A stretch of DNA of 64,000 nucleotides from JANMAT01 sp031359995 (GTDB lineage Bacteria; Actinomycetota; Acidimicrobiia; Acidimicrobiales; Ilumatobacteraceae), in the NCBI GenBank assembly GCA_031359995.1, contig JANMAT010000208.1:1-64000 (forward strand), read 5' to 3'. Made by a program: the position numbers and the translations under genes. Shown one piece after another: positions 1 to 7,874 of the stretch (its first letter is position 1; each line of letters begins with the position of its first letter). A model generated the notes under the pieces. The model saw nothing but the letters and a program-made list of their open reading frames with translations, searched no databases and had not been told where the DNA came from.

Positions 1-1
1 C

Positions 2-1456
2 GTCCGGCCCGGTGGCGACCGGCCCGGTTGCGACCGGGCCCGCGGCCCGCGGCCCGACGGTGCACCCGCCGGCGACGGCGGCCCCCGTCGCGACCGACCG
101 GCCCGCCCGCCGCGGCCGCCGGTACCCGAGCTGCCCACCCGTCCGAAGCCGAAGCGCCTGCGGCCCGGCCGCGCCCACCGCTCGACCCTGCTGGCCACCC
201 TGCCCGATGACCACAAGGTGATCGCTGAGCAGGTGCTGCGCGGTGGCATCCCGGCGGTTCGCCAGGCCCTGCAGGAGCAGAACGCCCAGCTGAAGGCGGC
301 CGGCCAGCCCGAGATCAAGCCGGGCGGCCTGCTCGCTCTGGCCGAGGAGCTGTTGCCCAAGGTCCGTGTGGCCGAGTGGCTCGACCGGGCCGAAGCGGCC
401 ACGGCCGATCTCGACGAGCTCGACCTGCGCGACCTGCGCTCGGTCGTGGCCGCTGGCGGTGACCCCGTGGTGGCCCGCGACGCGTCCACGCACGAACTGA
501 CCCAGCAGCTCAGGGACGGCCTGGCCCGCCGGCAGGACGCCGAGCACGAACAGTGGCTCGGCGACATCGTCGCCGCCCTCGAGGTCGGACGGCTCGTGCG
601 GGCGCTCCGCCTGTCGTCGCGGCCCCCCAAGGCCGGAGTGCGGTTCCCGCCCGAGCTCGGCACGCGTCTCACCGAGGCCACCGTGGCCTCACTCGGCCCT
701 GACGCCAGCGGCGAGCGCTGGGTCGCGGTGCTCGACGCCCTCGCCTATTCACCGGTGCGCGGCAGCGTGCGGGTGACGGCGCCGGCCAACCCGGGCGATG
801 ACATCAAGACGGCGGTCACCCGTCTGGCCGGACTGCTGCCCGACATCGCCGCCGCGTTCGGCGTGGCCCCGCCGCCCACCGGCGCTCGGGCGCCGCGCCC
901 GCCGCGCCCCGGCAGCCGTCCTGGTGGGCCCAAGCCGGCCGGAGGTCGCTCGATCCCGCCGCCTCCGTCGGCGCCGCCCCGGGCCGTGACGCCAGCAGCA
1001 GAGACGCCGGCCGCCGAAACCCCGGTCGCCGAGGCGCCAGTCGTCGAGGCGCCGGTCGTCGACACCCCAGTGGTCGAGGCGCCGGTCGCCGAAACCCCAG
1101 TGGTCGCCGAAACCCCAGTGGTCGAGGCGCCGGTCGTCGAAACCCCAGTGGTCGTCGAAACCCCAGTGGTCGAGGCGCCGGTCGTCGACACCCCAGTGGT
1201 CGAGGCGCCGGTCGTCGAGGCGCCGGTCGTCGAGGCGCCGGTCGTCGACACCCCGGTGGTCGAGGCGCCGGGCGTCGAAGCGCCCGCCGCCGAAACCCCG
1301 GTGGTCGTCGAGGCGCCGGTCGTCGAGACCGCAGTGGTCGTCGAAACCCCGGTCGTCGACACCCCGGTGGTCGTCGAGGCGCCGGTCGTCGAGACCGCGC
1401 CGGCGGCGGTCGAAGCGCCCGCGGCGCCCGGGCCCGACGGTCCCGAAGGCGAGTAG
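2..1456 (+). CDS. Protein with helical N-domain and Pro-Val-Glu repeat tail, 5' end outside window
   Basis: The reading frame is open from the left edge, so the start lies outside the window. The visible part begins with a Pro/Arg-rich stretch, then a predicted mostly helical region (about bases 170-880) with no domain I recognise. From about base 890 it becomes Pro/Gly-rich. From about 1000 to 1430 it is roughly two dozen imperfect six-residue units of the type P-V-V-(E/D)-(A/T)-P. The tail should be extended and strongly acidic, like a spacer or a wall/periplasm-spanning linker. No signal peptide or membrane segment is visible, but the N-terminus is missing. The function is unknown. The stop is followed by a perfect hairpin (1466-1492). 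Confidence 0.75.
   Translation, partial: VRPGGDRPGCDRARGPRPDGAPAGDGGPRRDRPARPPRPPVPELPTRPKPKRLRPGRAHRSTLLATLPDDHKVIAEQVLRGGIPAVRQALQEQNAQLKAAGQPEIKPGGLLALAEELLPKVRVAEWLDRAEAATADLDELDLRDLRSVVAAGGDPVVARDASTHELTQQLRDGLARRQDAEHEQWLGDIVAALEVGRLVRALRLSSRPPKAGVRFPPELGTRLTEATVASLGPDASGERWVAVLDALAYSPVRGSVRVTAPANPGDDIKTAVTRLAGLLPDIAAAFGVAPPPTGARAPRPPRPGSRPGGPKPAGGRSIPPPPSAPPRAVTPAAETPAAETPVAEAPVVEAPVVDTPVVEAPVAETPVVAETPVVEAPVVETPVVVETPVVEAPVVDTPVVEAPVVEAPVVEAPVVDTPVVEAPGVEAPAAETPVVVEAPVVETAVVVETPVVDTPVVVEAPVVETAPAAVEAPAAPGPDGPEGE
980..1440 (+). repeat. 18-bp-period coding minisatellite (PVVEAP/PVVDTP units)
   Basis: Near-identical units built on gtcgaggcgccggtc and gtcgacaccccagtg repeat with an 18-bp period and encode the Pro/Val/Glu tail of the gene at the left edge. 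Some units gain or lose a Val or Glu codon (VVVE, VAE). This is typical of slippage, so copy number may vary between strains or be collapsed in the assembly. Confidence 0.85.
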
Positions 1457-1465
1457 GTCCGAGCC

Positions 1466-1492
1466 GGGCGGGCATCCCTAGGATGCCCGCCC
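1466..1492. terminator. Perfect 12-bp hairpin abutting the next start codon
   Basis: Bases 1466-1477 and 1481-1492 are exact reverse complements separated by CTA. The hairpin lies 9 nt after the stop of the repeat-tail gene and its last base touches the ATG at 1493. There is no T-run. It could terminate the upstream gene. It also contains the -10-like hexamer TAGGAT (1479-1484) for the downstream gene, so the same DNA may serve both roles. Confidence 0.6.
1479..1484 (+). promoter_or_regulatory. -10 box TAGGAT, leaderless promoter of enoyl-CoA hydratase gene
   Basis: TAGGAT fits TANNNT and lies 8 nt before the ATG at 1493, inside the hairpin 1466-1492. The spacing places the transcription start at or next to the ATG, so no Shine-Dalgarno sequence is expected. 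Confidence 0.5.
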
Positions 1493-2263
1493 ATGGCCTT
1501 CGTCGACGACGAGATCCGAGGGCGGATCGCCCTCATCACCCTTGACCGCATCGAAGCGCGCAACGCCATCAACCGGCAGGTCGCCGAGGAGATGAAGCGG
1601 CCCTCGACGCCATCGAAGCCGACCCGGCGGTGTGGGTCGCCGTGCGGCGCGCCGCCACCCAGGGCGACCGGCCCACGTTCTGCTCCGGGCAGGACCTGAA
1701 GACCATCGGCACCCCCCAGGGCAACTCGGTCACCCGCAACGGCGGGTTCGCCGGTCTGGCCGAGCGCCAGCGTTCCAAGCCCCTCATCGTGGCGGTGGAC
1801 GGCCTGGCGACGGCCGGGGGCTGCGAGATCGTGCTCTCCTGCGACCTCGTCATCGCTACCACCCGCTCCTCGTTCGGCCTGGCCGAGGTGAAGCGCAACC
1901 TGATCGCCGGCGCCGGTGGCCGGTTCCGCCTGCCGCGGGCCATTGGCAAGGCCGCCGCCATGGAGGCGGTGCTCACCGGGGAACCGCTGTCGGGTGAGCG
2001 GGCCTACCAGCTCGGCCTCGTGAACCGCTTGGTCGAGCCGGGCCAGGCCGAAGCGGCCGCCATGGCCCTGGCCGAGCAGATCTGCCAGAACGCGCCGTTG
2101 GCCGTGTGGGCCAGCCGGGGCGTTGGTCGCCGCCGCGGTCGAGGGCCACGACGATGCCGAGATGTGGGCCATGACCGTCGCCGGCATCGTGAACTCCGAG
2201 GACCTGAATGAAGGCCTGGCCGCCTTCGCCGAGAAGCGCCCGCCGGTGTGGAAGGGTCGCTGA
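1493..2263 (+). pseudogene. Enoyl-CoA hydratase/isomerase with two compensating frameshifts
   Basis: Crotonase-fold protein of the type that hydrates trans-2-enoyl-CoA in beta-oxidation. The N-terminus (MAFVDDEIRGRIALITLDR) reads in one frame to about 1595. The core reads in a second frame: CoA/oxyanion segment FCSGQDLK, then DGLATAGGCEIVLSCD and GAGGRFRLPRAIG. From about 2118 the C-terminus returns to the first frame and ends KRPPVWKGR at 2263. One missing G near 1596 (aag-cgg for aag-gcg) and one extra G near 2117-2120 (ccggggcg) explain both shifts. With both repaired, the protein would be about 256 aa, normal for the family. The conservation of all three parts argues for sequencing errors or a very recent lesion rather than old decay. 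A leaderless start at 1493 is supported by TAGGAT upstream. Confidence 0.8.
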
Positions 2264-2281
2264 CCGCTCACGGTCGAGCGC

Positions 2282-2689
2282 TCAGCGCCCGCCGAGCACC
2301 CCGTGCTCGTCCAGGAAGGTCACCAGCCCGTCCACCAGGCCGAGGTGGTGGCGGACCTGGTCCAGCGGCACCCAGGCCACCGCGGCGGCGTCGTCGCCGG
2401 CGGTGGCGGTGGCCGGCCCGTCCAGGCTCACCAGGAAGTCGACGATCACGAAGTGGTGCTCGGCGCTGATCCGCTCGACCCAGCCCAGGCAGCGCGCCAC
2501 CCGCCCCCGCAGGCCGGTCTCCTCGAACAGCTCGCGCTCGGTGGCGGCGACCATCGTCTCGCCCGTCTCGACCCGCCCGCCGGGCACCGCCCACTGACCC
2601 ACGCCCGCGCCGCGGCCCCGCTCGATGAGCAGGAGCTGCCCGTCGTGCACCACGACGGCGCCGACGCAGAGCTCCGGGCGGTCGCTCAC
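2282..2689 (-). CDS. Nudix hydrolase
   Basis: A 135-aa Nudix-fold protein that should hydrolyse a nucleoside-diphosphate-linked substrate. A complete Nudix box is present at residues 38-60: G-x5-E-x7-R-E-L-F-E-E-T-G-L, including the metal-binding REFEE glutamates. The substrate cannot be read from sequence; the small single-domain form resembles MutT/ADP-ribose pyrophosphatase-like housekeepers. Its start overlaps the stop of the upstream acetyltransferase gene by 4 bp (ATGA), so the two are probably translationally coupled. It ends 18 bp from the convergent enoyl-CoA hydratase gene. Confidence 0.88.
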   Translation of the reverse strand: MSDRPELCVGAVVVHDGQLLLIERGRGAGVGQWAVPGGRVETGETMVAATERELFEETGLRGRVARCLGWVERISAEHHFVIVDFLVSLDGPATATAGDDAAAVAWVPLDQVRHHLGLVDGLVTFLDEHGVLGGR

Positions 2690-3162
2690 CCCGGCTCGAT
2701 GGCCTTGTGCACGGTGATGGCCCGGGCCACGAGCCCGAACCGCTCGAACAGGTTCTTCAGCTCACGGTCGCCGGGCAGTGCGGTCGACTCGACGGCGAAC
2801 GCGCCGGCGGACCGGGCCTCGGCGAGGACGGCGTCCACCAGCGCTTCTCCCACCCCGAGCTCGCGGGCCTCAGGTTCGACGTACAGGAAGCCGATCTCGA
2901 GCACGAGCCGGCCGTCGGGCCATCGGCGGGGCGCCACCAGCTGGGCGCCCACCACCACGTCGTCGAGCGTGCCGACGTACCACCCGGCTTCGGCCAGATC
3001 GGCCGGCGACGGTACGGACGGCGCCGCCGTGGCCAGCCACTGGTCGGCCCCGCGCTGACCCACGAGCGCCGCCTGCGCCAGCGCGATCAGGCGCTCGATG
3101 TCGGGCCGGTCAGCGAGCCGGGCCCGGCGGGCCGCTTCGTCGAGTCCGGCGCCGTGCGTCAC
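2686..3162 (-). CDS. GNAT-family N-acetyltransferase
   Basis: A 158-aa GNAT-fold protein. The beta4-alpha3 acetyl-CoA pyrophosphate loop is visible near residues 95-108 (YVEPEARELGVGEAL), followed by a helix and a C-terminal ELKNLFERFGL stretch typical of the family. The acceptor substrate is unknown. It sits in a minus-strand run: its start overlaps the upstream helical-protein gene by 4 bp and its stop overlaps the Nudix gene by 4 bp. This suggests one polycistronic message from the DUF4193 gene onward. Confidence 0.82.
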   Translation of the reverse strand: MTHGAGLDEAARRARLADRPDIERLIALAQAALVGQRGADQWLATAAPSVPSPADLAEAGWYVGTLDDVVVGAQLVAPRRWPDGRLVLEIGFLYVEPEARELGVGEALVDAVLAEARSAGAFAVESTALPGDRELKNLFERFGLVARAITVHKAIEPG

Positions 3163-3683
3163 GCCGACCGCTCGAGCTGGTCGAGCTTGCCGAGCACGGT
3201 CTTGCGGTTGCGGTGGGCCGCCTCGTAGGCGGCCACCGCCGCCAGTTGCTCCGCGGCCAGGCCGTCGAGGCGGGCGACGATCTGGGAGGCGGCGAGGGTG
3301 TCGTAGCCGGCGATGGGCAGGTCGTCCGCGGTGACCTCGGCCGCCGGTGCCGGCGCCGGTGCGGCGACGTCGGCCACCGTGGTGGCGCTGAAGGCCGATT
3401 CGGTGGCGGCGACCACCGGATCATCGACGACGGTGGGTTCGGCGGTGGGTTCGGCGGTGGGTTCGGCGGCGCGTGGGCGGGCGAGGAACGAGCCGACCTG
3501 CTTGCTCCCCATCTGCACCGCGAACTGGCCCACCATGCGAGCCACCGAGACCTGGGTGGTCAGGTGCTGCCGGCCCCGTTCGGCCAGCTCCGGGAACCGC
3601 TCGCGCAGCTCCAGGAAGAGTCCGAGCGGCACGTAGAGCGCGGCGTCGAGCAGCTGGTCGATGGGATCGGGCTCGTCGGCCAT
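3159..3683 (-). CDS. Helical protein with Ala/Pro/Thr linker
   Basis: A 174-aa protein of two predicted helical parts joined by a low-complexity Ala/Pro/Thr/Val linker (about residues 70-120, with repeated AEPT units). The N-part (residues 5-65) is amphipathic with PLGLFLELRERF. The C-part (about 122-174) begins DDLPIAGYDTL and ends in a charged helix, resembling the helical tail of actinobacterial lipid-droplet/membrane-associated proteins. No catalytic motif is present. It lies 7 bp downstream of the DUF4193 gene and overlaps the GNAT gene by 4 bp. A membrane- or lipid-surface role is only a guess. Confidence 0.7.
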   Translation of the reverse strand: MADEPDPIDQLLDAALYVPLGLFLELRERFPELAERGRQHLTTQVSVARMVGQFAVQMGSKQVGSFLARPRAAEPTAEPTAEPTVVDDPVVAATESAFSATTVADVAAPAPAPAAEVTADDLPIAGYDTLAASQIVARLDGLAAEQLAAVAAYEAAHRNRKTVLGKLDQLERSA

Positions 3684-3690
3684 GGGGGGC

Positions 3691-4170
3691 TCAGACGCAG
3701 TCCGCGCAGAACTGGCGCTTCTTGTCGGCGAGTTGCGAGGGGTGCTTCACGAGGAAGCACGACTGGCACACGAACTCGCCGGGGCGCTTGGGCTGGATGC
3801 GGTCGACCGGGTCGCCGCGATCGTCGACCTCGACCTCCTCATCGTCCTCCTCCGCCTCTTCCTCCGCCGTGACGAGGCGATCCTTCAGGATCGTGTCGAG
3901 GTCGGCCTCGACGTCATCGGGGTCGACGAGGTCCTCTTCGTCGTCGTCGTCCTCGGCGACCACCACCACGCGCCGGGGCGCCGCCGGCGCTTCTTCCTCC
4001 TCCTCGTCGGCGACGACATCCTCGTCGAGGACGACGGCGTCGTCGTCCTCGTCGATCTCGAAGGCCTCCTCGACCAGGTCCTCCTCGTCGAGGTCATCCG
4101 GGTCGACGTCGGCATCGGCCAGATCCGCTTCGAACTCGAGATCCTCCGTGAACTCCGCTTCGTCAGCCAT
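3691..4170 (-). CDS. DUF4193 acidic zinc-ribbon protein
   Basis: A 159-aa, extremely acidic protein. Residues 1-120 are dominated by Asp/Glu runs, and the last 40 residues hold a treble-clef-like ribbon with C-Q-S-C near residue 135 and C-A-D-C at the end, probably binding zinc. This arrangement is characteristic of the actinobacterial DUF4193 family, whose function is unknown. The ATG at 4170 is chosen over an upstream one because GGAAGGAC lies 6-12 nt before it. It is first in a minus-strand run with the helical, GNAT and Nudix genes. Confidence 0.85.
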   Translation of the reverse strand: MADEAEFTEDLEFEADLADADVDPDDLDEEDLVEEAFEIDEDDDAVVLDEDVVADEEEEEAPAAPRRVVVVAEDDDDEEDLVDPDDVEADLDTILKDRLVTAEEEAEEDDEEVEVDDRGDPVDRIQPKRPGEFVCQSCFLVKHPSQLADKKRQFCADCV

Positions 4171-4308
4171 GGGTGGGTCCTTCCAAGGGGGTGCGCGCGG
4201 GCGGGGATCATACGACTGCAACCGGCCGATGCCTACTCCGATCGCCAGGTTCTGGCGATGCCGCGCCGCTTTGTGAACGATGTCTCCCCGATCGGGTGCC
4301 CGGCGGGA

Positions 4309-5025
4309 TCAGAAGGTGAACAACGGTCGTCGTTCGAGCACGATCCGGGCGTAACGCTGGGCCGCGCGCGACGGTCCTTTGCCGGCGATGGTGAGACTTC
4401 CCTCGAAGTACGCGGCCAGCGCGTCGCGCAGGTTCTTCGGGTACCGGTCGAGCAGGAACTTCAGGAACCGGGCGCTCATGCGGATGTTGTCCTCGGGCAC
4501 GCGTGCGTCGAGCGACCGCACGCCGATCAGGTCACGGGCGACCCAACGTGCCGTGTCCGGCATGAGCTGCCCGATGCCGACCGCCCCCACGGCCGACACC
4601 GCGTCGGCGCGCCAGCCCGACTCGGTGTAGGCGACCGCCATGAGCAGGTCGGCCGGCACTCCGTAGCGCGCCGCCTCCCTCTGGAACACCGGCAGCAGGC
4701 GCAGCCGCGCCGGGGCCGAGCGCACGTCAGCGGGCAGGCGGGAGGGCACCGTGCTGGGCCGGCTCACACCGGGCACCACCAGCTTCTGCCCCGGTTGCAG
4801 GACGCTCGTCGGGGTGAGCTTGTTCGCCTTGCGCAGCGCGTCGAGCGAGACGCCGTAGCGCTGGGCGATGGCGAACGGGCTGTCGCCCGAGCGGACCACG
4901 TGGGTCACCGGGGCCGCGGTGCCGCGGCTCGGGCCGGACGCGGCGCGCGCCGGGAGCGCCGGCAGGAGCGTGGCGGTCAGCACGACCACCACGATCATCA
5001 TCATCATCGAGCGCGCACGAACCAC
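4309..5025 (-). CDS. Secreted LysM / lytic transglycosylase-like protein
   Basis: A peptidoglycan-directed exported protein of 238 aa. After a short basic start and a hydrophobic MMMMIVVVVLTATLL core comes a likely signal-peptidase site near ARA-AS. One LysM repeat follows (about residues 40-85, GDSPFAIAQRYGVSL to LQPGQKLVVP), then a goose-lysozyme/SLT-type domain with the catalytic Glu in AYTESGW and the substrate-loop signature AVGIGQLMPDTA. The GTG at 5025 is preferred to a TTG at 5052 because GGAG sits 5 nt before it and it places the signal peptide correctly. The enzyme would cleave glycan strands between MurNAc and GlcNAc. Confidence 0.85.
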   Translation of the reverse strand: MVRARSMMMMIVVVVLTATLLPALPARAASGPSRGTAAPVTHVVRSGDSPFAIAQRYGVSLDALRKANKLTPTSVLQPGQKLVVPGVSRPSTVPSRLPADVRSAPARLRLLPVFQREAARYGVPADLLMAVAYTESGWRADAVSAVGAVGIGQLMPDTARWVARDLIGVRSLDARVPEDNIRMSARFLKFLLDRYPKNLRDALAAYFEGSLTIAGKGPSRAAQRYARIVLERRPLFTF

Positions 5026-5134
5026 GGTGTCTCCGTCCGCCCGGTTCCGCAACCGTGCACCCTAGGCCTCCTGTCAAGGCATCGCTACCGGCCCACAGGG
5101 GTCCGGCCCGACCGACAGGTCCAGTGAGGAGGCT

Positions 5135-6736
5135 CTACTGCCCGGATCGCCGGGCCTCGGCCCGCCGTTCGGAGGCCAGGCGCTCGAGGGCCGGCGCCTC
5201 GCGGGTGAGATGCGTCATGGCGGCGGCCACCGCCGTGTGCCCGGCCTGCTCGGCGATGAGCCGGTGCATCTCGAGCGCCACCCGCCGATACGACGGGTGG
5301 CCCTGCGGACCCGAGCGCAGCTCGATCATGTGCATGGCCTCGCGGGCGTTGAACTGCATGACGTACCGCACCCGGTAGGCCATGGCCACGGCGTAGGCGG
5401 CCTGCTCGGGGAACTGGGCGGCCAGGTCGTCGTGCAGGGCGGCGGAGCGCTCCATGACGGCGTCGAACGTGCTCGTGCCCCCACAGGCGTCGATCAGCTC
5501 GGGGCGCACGTAGCCGTGGCGGGGCGTGAGCCGCTGCCACTCGATGGTCAGCATGCGATGGCGCTGCAGGTCGCGGAAGGCGCCGTAGTCGCTGAGCACG
5601 TCGAAGCGGTACCCGATGCGCTCGAAACCCCGGCCGGGCTTGTGGCGACGGTTGGCCCGCTCCCCCACGTACGCCTTCAGGATGCCGATCTTCTCGTCGG
5701 TACCGAGCTGCTTGACGCGGTCGAGCAGCTGCTGCTCGCCGAGGTGGGTGTGGGCGTACAGTGCGGCGGCGACGAGCTTGTCCTCGGCGTCGGGATCCCA
5801 ATCGGTGAGCGTCACCGCCTCGGCCGTGTCGGGTTCGGTCGTGCCGAACAGGCGCTCGGCCCACTCGGCCGTACCGGTGCGGGTCTCGGCCAGGTAGGCG
5901 CTCCATGCGCCACCCCGGTCGGCCAGGTCGACCCGACGCAGGAAGCTGGGGATGACCTTGCGCAACTCGTGGAGCATGAGCTGCGAGTAGTGCTGGGCCT
6001 CGGGCAGCGGATGGCTGCGCATGCGCAGCAGGAGCGCCTCGAACGCCTGTCCCGAGCCGTAGATGCCCACGTTCGACACCGCGGCCGACGGCAGCATCCC
6101 GCGGGTGGCGTCGAGCGCCTTGGCCCGCACGGCCTGGCGGTAGACGAAGTCGGAGTCGCCCGGCTGACGCGGGGTGACGTCGCGCACGTGCTCGGTGACC
6201 TTCTCGATGAGCTCGCCGTACGCGTCGAACATGCGGTCGAGGTCGCCGACGTAGCGCGTGCCGTAGACCGACGAGAGCACGGCCGGATCGCGGAAGTACC
6301 GGTAGCGGCCGCCGATGCGGGCGTCGTAGGCGATGTACCGGGTGGACTGCTCGAGGTAGCTGGCCACCCGACCCCACTCGAGGATCTTGGTGAGCACGTT
6401 CGAGGCCTGCTCGCAGGCCAGGTGCACCCCGCCCAACTGGGCGACGGAGTCGTCGCCGTACTCGACGAAGACCTTCTCGTAGAGCTCCTCGGCCCGGCGC
6501 AGGCCGACGGTGGCGTCCACGGTCTGGTCGCCGCTGATGTCGAGGTCGCCGACGAACTCGTCGAGGAACAGCCGGCGCAGGCTCTTGGGCGACCGGCTGT
6601 ACCGGGCGAAGAGCGCGCCCTTCACGACCTCGGGCAGGTTCACGAGGGCGAACACCGGACCGTCGAGGTTCGAGAAGTAGCGGCGGAGGATGTCGGCCTC
6701 GCCGGGCGTGAACACCTCAGGCACGTACACCGTCAC
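5135..6736 (-). CDS. thyX: FAD-dependent thymidylate synthase, tandem ThyX domains
   Basis: A 533-aa protein, about twice the usual ThyX length, made of two ThyX-like domains. ThyX makes dTMP from dUMP with FAD and methylene-tetrahydrofolate. The signature RHR-x2-S-x-N-E-x-S-x-R-Y is divided: the first half has W-G-R-VA-S-YL-E-Q-S-T-R-Y (residues 121-134), keeping the Ser/Glu/Arg-Tyr side. The second half has R-H-R-ML-T (residues 392-397), keeping the Arg-His-Arg side. Each half also retains the later LPxx...LRxxxxAQ-like helix. The GTG at 6736 is chosen because TACGAT lies 8 nt upstream (leaderless). Whether both halves bind dUMP is unknown. No thyA is seen in the window. Confidence 0.82.
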   Translation of the reverse strand: MTVYVPEVFTPGEADILRRYFSNLDGPVFALVNLPEVVKGALFARYSRSPKSLRRLFLDEFVGDLDISGDQTVDATVGLRRAEELYEKVFVEYGDDSVAQLGGVHLACEQASNVLTKILEWGRVASYLEQSTRYIAYDARIGGRYRYFRDPAVLSSVYGTRYVGDLDRMFDAYGELIEKVTEHVRDVTPRQPGDSDFVYRQAVRAKALDATRGMLPSAAVSNVGIYGSGQAFEALLLRMRSHPLPEAQHYSQLMLHELRKVIPSFLRRVDLADRGGAWSAYLAETRTGTAEWAERLFGTTEPDTAEAVTLTDWDPDAEDKLVAAALYAHTHLGEQQLLDRVKQLGTDEKIGILKAYVGERANRRHKPGRGFERIGYRFDVLSDYGAFRDLQRHRMLTIEWQRLTPRHGYVRPELIDACGGTSTFDAVMERSAALHDDLAAQFPEQAAYAVAMAYRVRYVMQFNAREAMHMIELRSGPQGHPSYRRVALEMHRLIAEQAGHTAVAAAMTHLTREAPALERLASERRAEARRSGQ

Positions 6737-6744
6737 GAAGGTGC

Positions 6745-6750
6745 ATCGTA
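6745..6750 (-). promoter_or_regulatory. -10 box TACGAT, leaderless promoter of thyX
   Basis: On the minus strand TACGAT is followed by 8 nt and the GTG at 6736. No Shine-Dalgarno sequence is present, consistent with a leaderless mRNA. Confidence 0.5.
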
Positions 6751-6845
6751 CGGGCGCGACCGTCGGTTCCCGCGGACTGTTCACCCGGCCTGAGCAGCCC
6801 GTTTCGGAAGAGACCGACGCCGGTGCCCCCGGGTGGCCCCCGGCG

Positions 6846-7829
6846 TCAGTGTCGCAGCACGATCTTGCCCAGCTGCTCACCCTGGGCCAGCCGGGCCAGG
6901 GCCGCCGGGTAGTCGGCCAGGGCGAACACCTCGTCGACCTGCACGGGGAGGCCCTGACCGACCAGCGCGGTGAGCTGGGCGAACTCTTCGTAGGAGCCCA
7001 TCGACGAGCCGATGATCTCGAACTGCTTGAAGAACAGGCGCGGCAGGTTCAGCTCGACCTTGGGGCCGCTGGTACCGCCGCAGACGACGAGGCGCCCGCC
7101 GTTGTTGAGCGCCCGCATCGACTGCTCCCACGTGGCCGGGCCCACGCTCTCGACCACGACGTCGGCGTGCACCCGCCAGCGGTCGGCTGCCGAGTCGTGG
7201 GCCTCGGTCGCGCCCATCTGCAGGGCCTGGGCCCGCTTGGCCTCGCTGCGGCTGGTGACGTGCACCTCGGCGCCCATCCACCGGGCGAGGGCCAGGGCGG
7301 CGCACGACACGCCCGAGCCGATGCCGACCACGAGCACGGTCTCGCCCGCCCGCAGCCGGGCCCGGCGCAGCATGCGCCACGCCGTGAGGTACGCCAGCGG
7401 GTAGGCGGCACACTCCTCCCACGTACGCCCGGCCGGGCGTACGAGCACGTTGCGGGCCGGGGCCACGGCATGGGTGGCGTGGCCGCCCCAGCAGTGCTCG
7501 CCGTAGATCGTGAAGCCGTCGCCCATGGGGCTGTCGTTGCCCAGGGCCACGATGTCGGCCACGGGCGACACCGCCGGGTTGATGACGACCTCGTCCCCCA
7601 CGACCACGTGGGTCACCTCGGTGCCCACGGCGTCGACCACGCCGGCCACGTCGCAGCCGGGAACGTGGGGAAGCGGCGGTCGGGGCATGCCCTTGGTCAC
7701 CCACAGGTCCATGTGGTTCAGGGCGCTGGCCACCACCTTGATGCGGACCTCGTCGGGGCCTGGCGTCGGCGCCATCGTGGTACCCCATCGGTACTCGCCG
7801 GGCGATTCGTCGAGGAGCCACGCGTCCAT
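6846..7829 (-). CDS. Medium-chain zinc-type dehydrogenase/quinone reductase
   Basis: A 327-aa medium-chain dehydrogenase/reductase. It has the GroES-like N-domain (NHMDLW, then PHVPGCDVAGVV), a Rossmann domain with the dinucleotide loop VVGIGSGVSCAAL near residue 165, and the late segment GGRLVVCGGTSG. The structural-zinc cysteines of classical alcohol dehydrogenases are absent, while the GCD and GEHCWGGHA segments resemble zinc-containing quinone/alcohol reductases. NAD(P)H-dependent reduction or oxidation of a small carbonyl or quinone is expected; the substrate is unknown. TACCGT 6 nt before the ATG supports this start. Confidence 0.85.
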   Translation of the reverse strand: MDAWLLDESPGEYRWGTTMAPTPGPDEVRIKVVASALNHMDLWVTKGMPRPPLPHVPGCDVAGVVDAVGTEVTHVVVGDEVVINPAVSPVADIVALGNDSPMGDGFTIYGEHCWGGHATHAVAPARNVLVRPAGRTWEECAAYPLAYLTAWRMLRRARLRAGETVLVVGIGSGVSCAALALARWMGAEVHVTSRSEAKRAQALQMGATEAHDSAADRWRVHADVVVESVGPATWEQSMRALNNGGRLVVCGGTSGPKVELNLPRLFFKQFEIIGSSMGSYEEFAQLTALVGQGLPVQVDEVFALADYPAALARLAQGEQLGKIVLRH

Positions 7830-7835
7830 GGCGAC

Positions 7836-7841
7836 GACGGT
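7836..7841 (-). promoter_or_regulatory. -10 box TACCGT, leaderless promoter of the dehydrogenase gene
   Basis: TACCGT on the minus strand is separated by 6 nt from the ATG at 7829, with no ribosome-binding sequence between. Confidence 0.4.
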
Positions 7842-7874
7842 AGCCAGGTCGGGCCGGTGGTGCGAGTGGTGCCG

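Noticed and set aside
980..1440. Regular repeats that might be a CRISPR array
   Set aside because: The units are 18 bp, contiguous and in frame, with no unique spacers. They encode a Pro-rich tail, and there are no cas genes.
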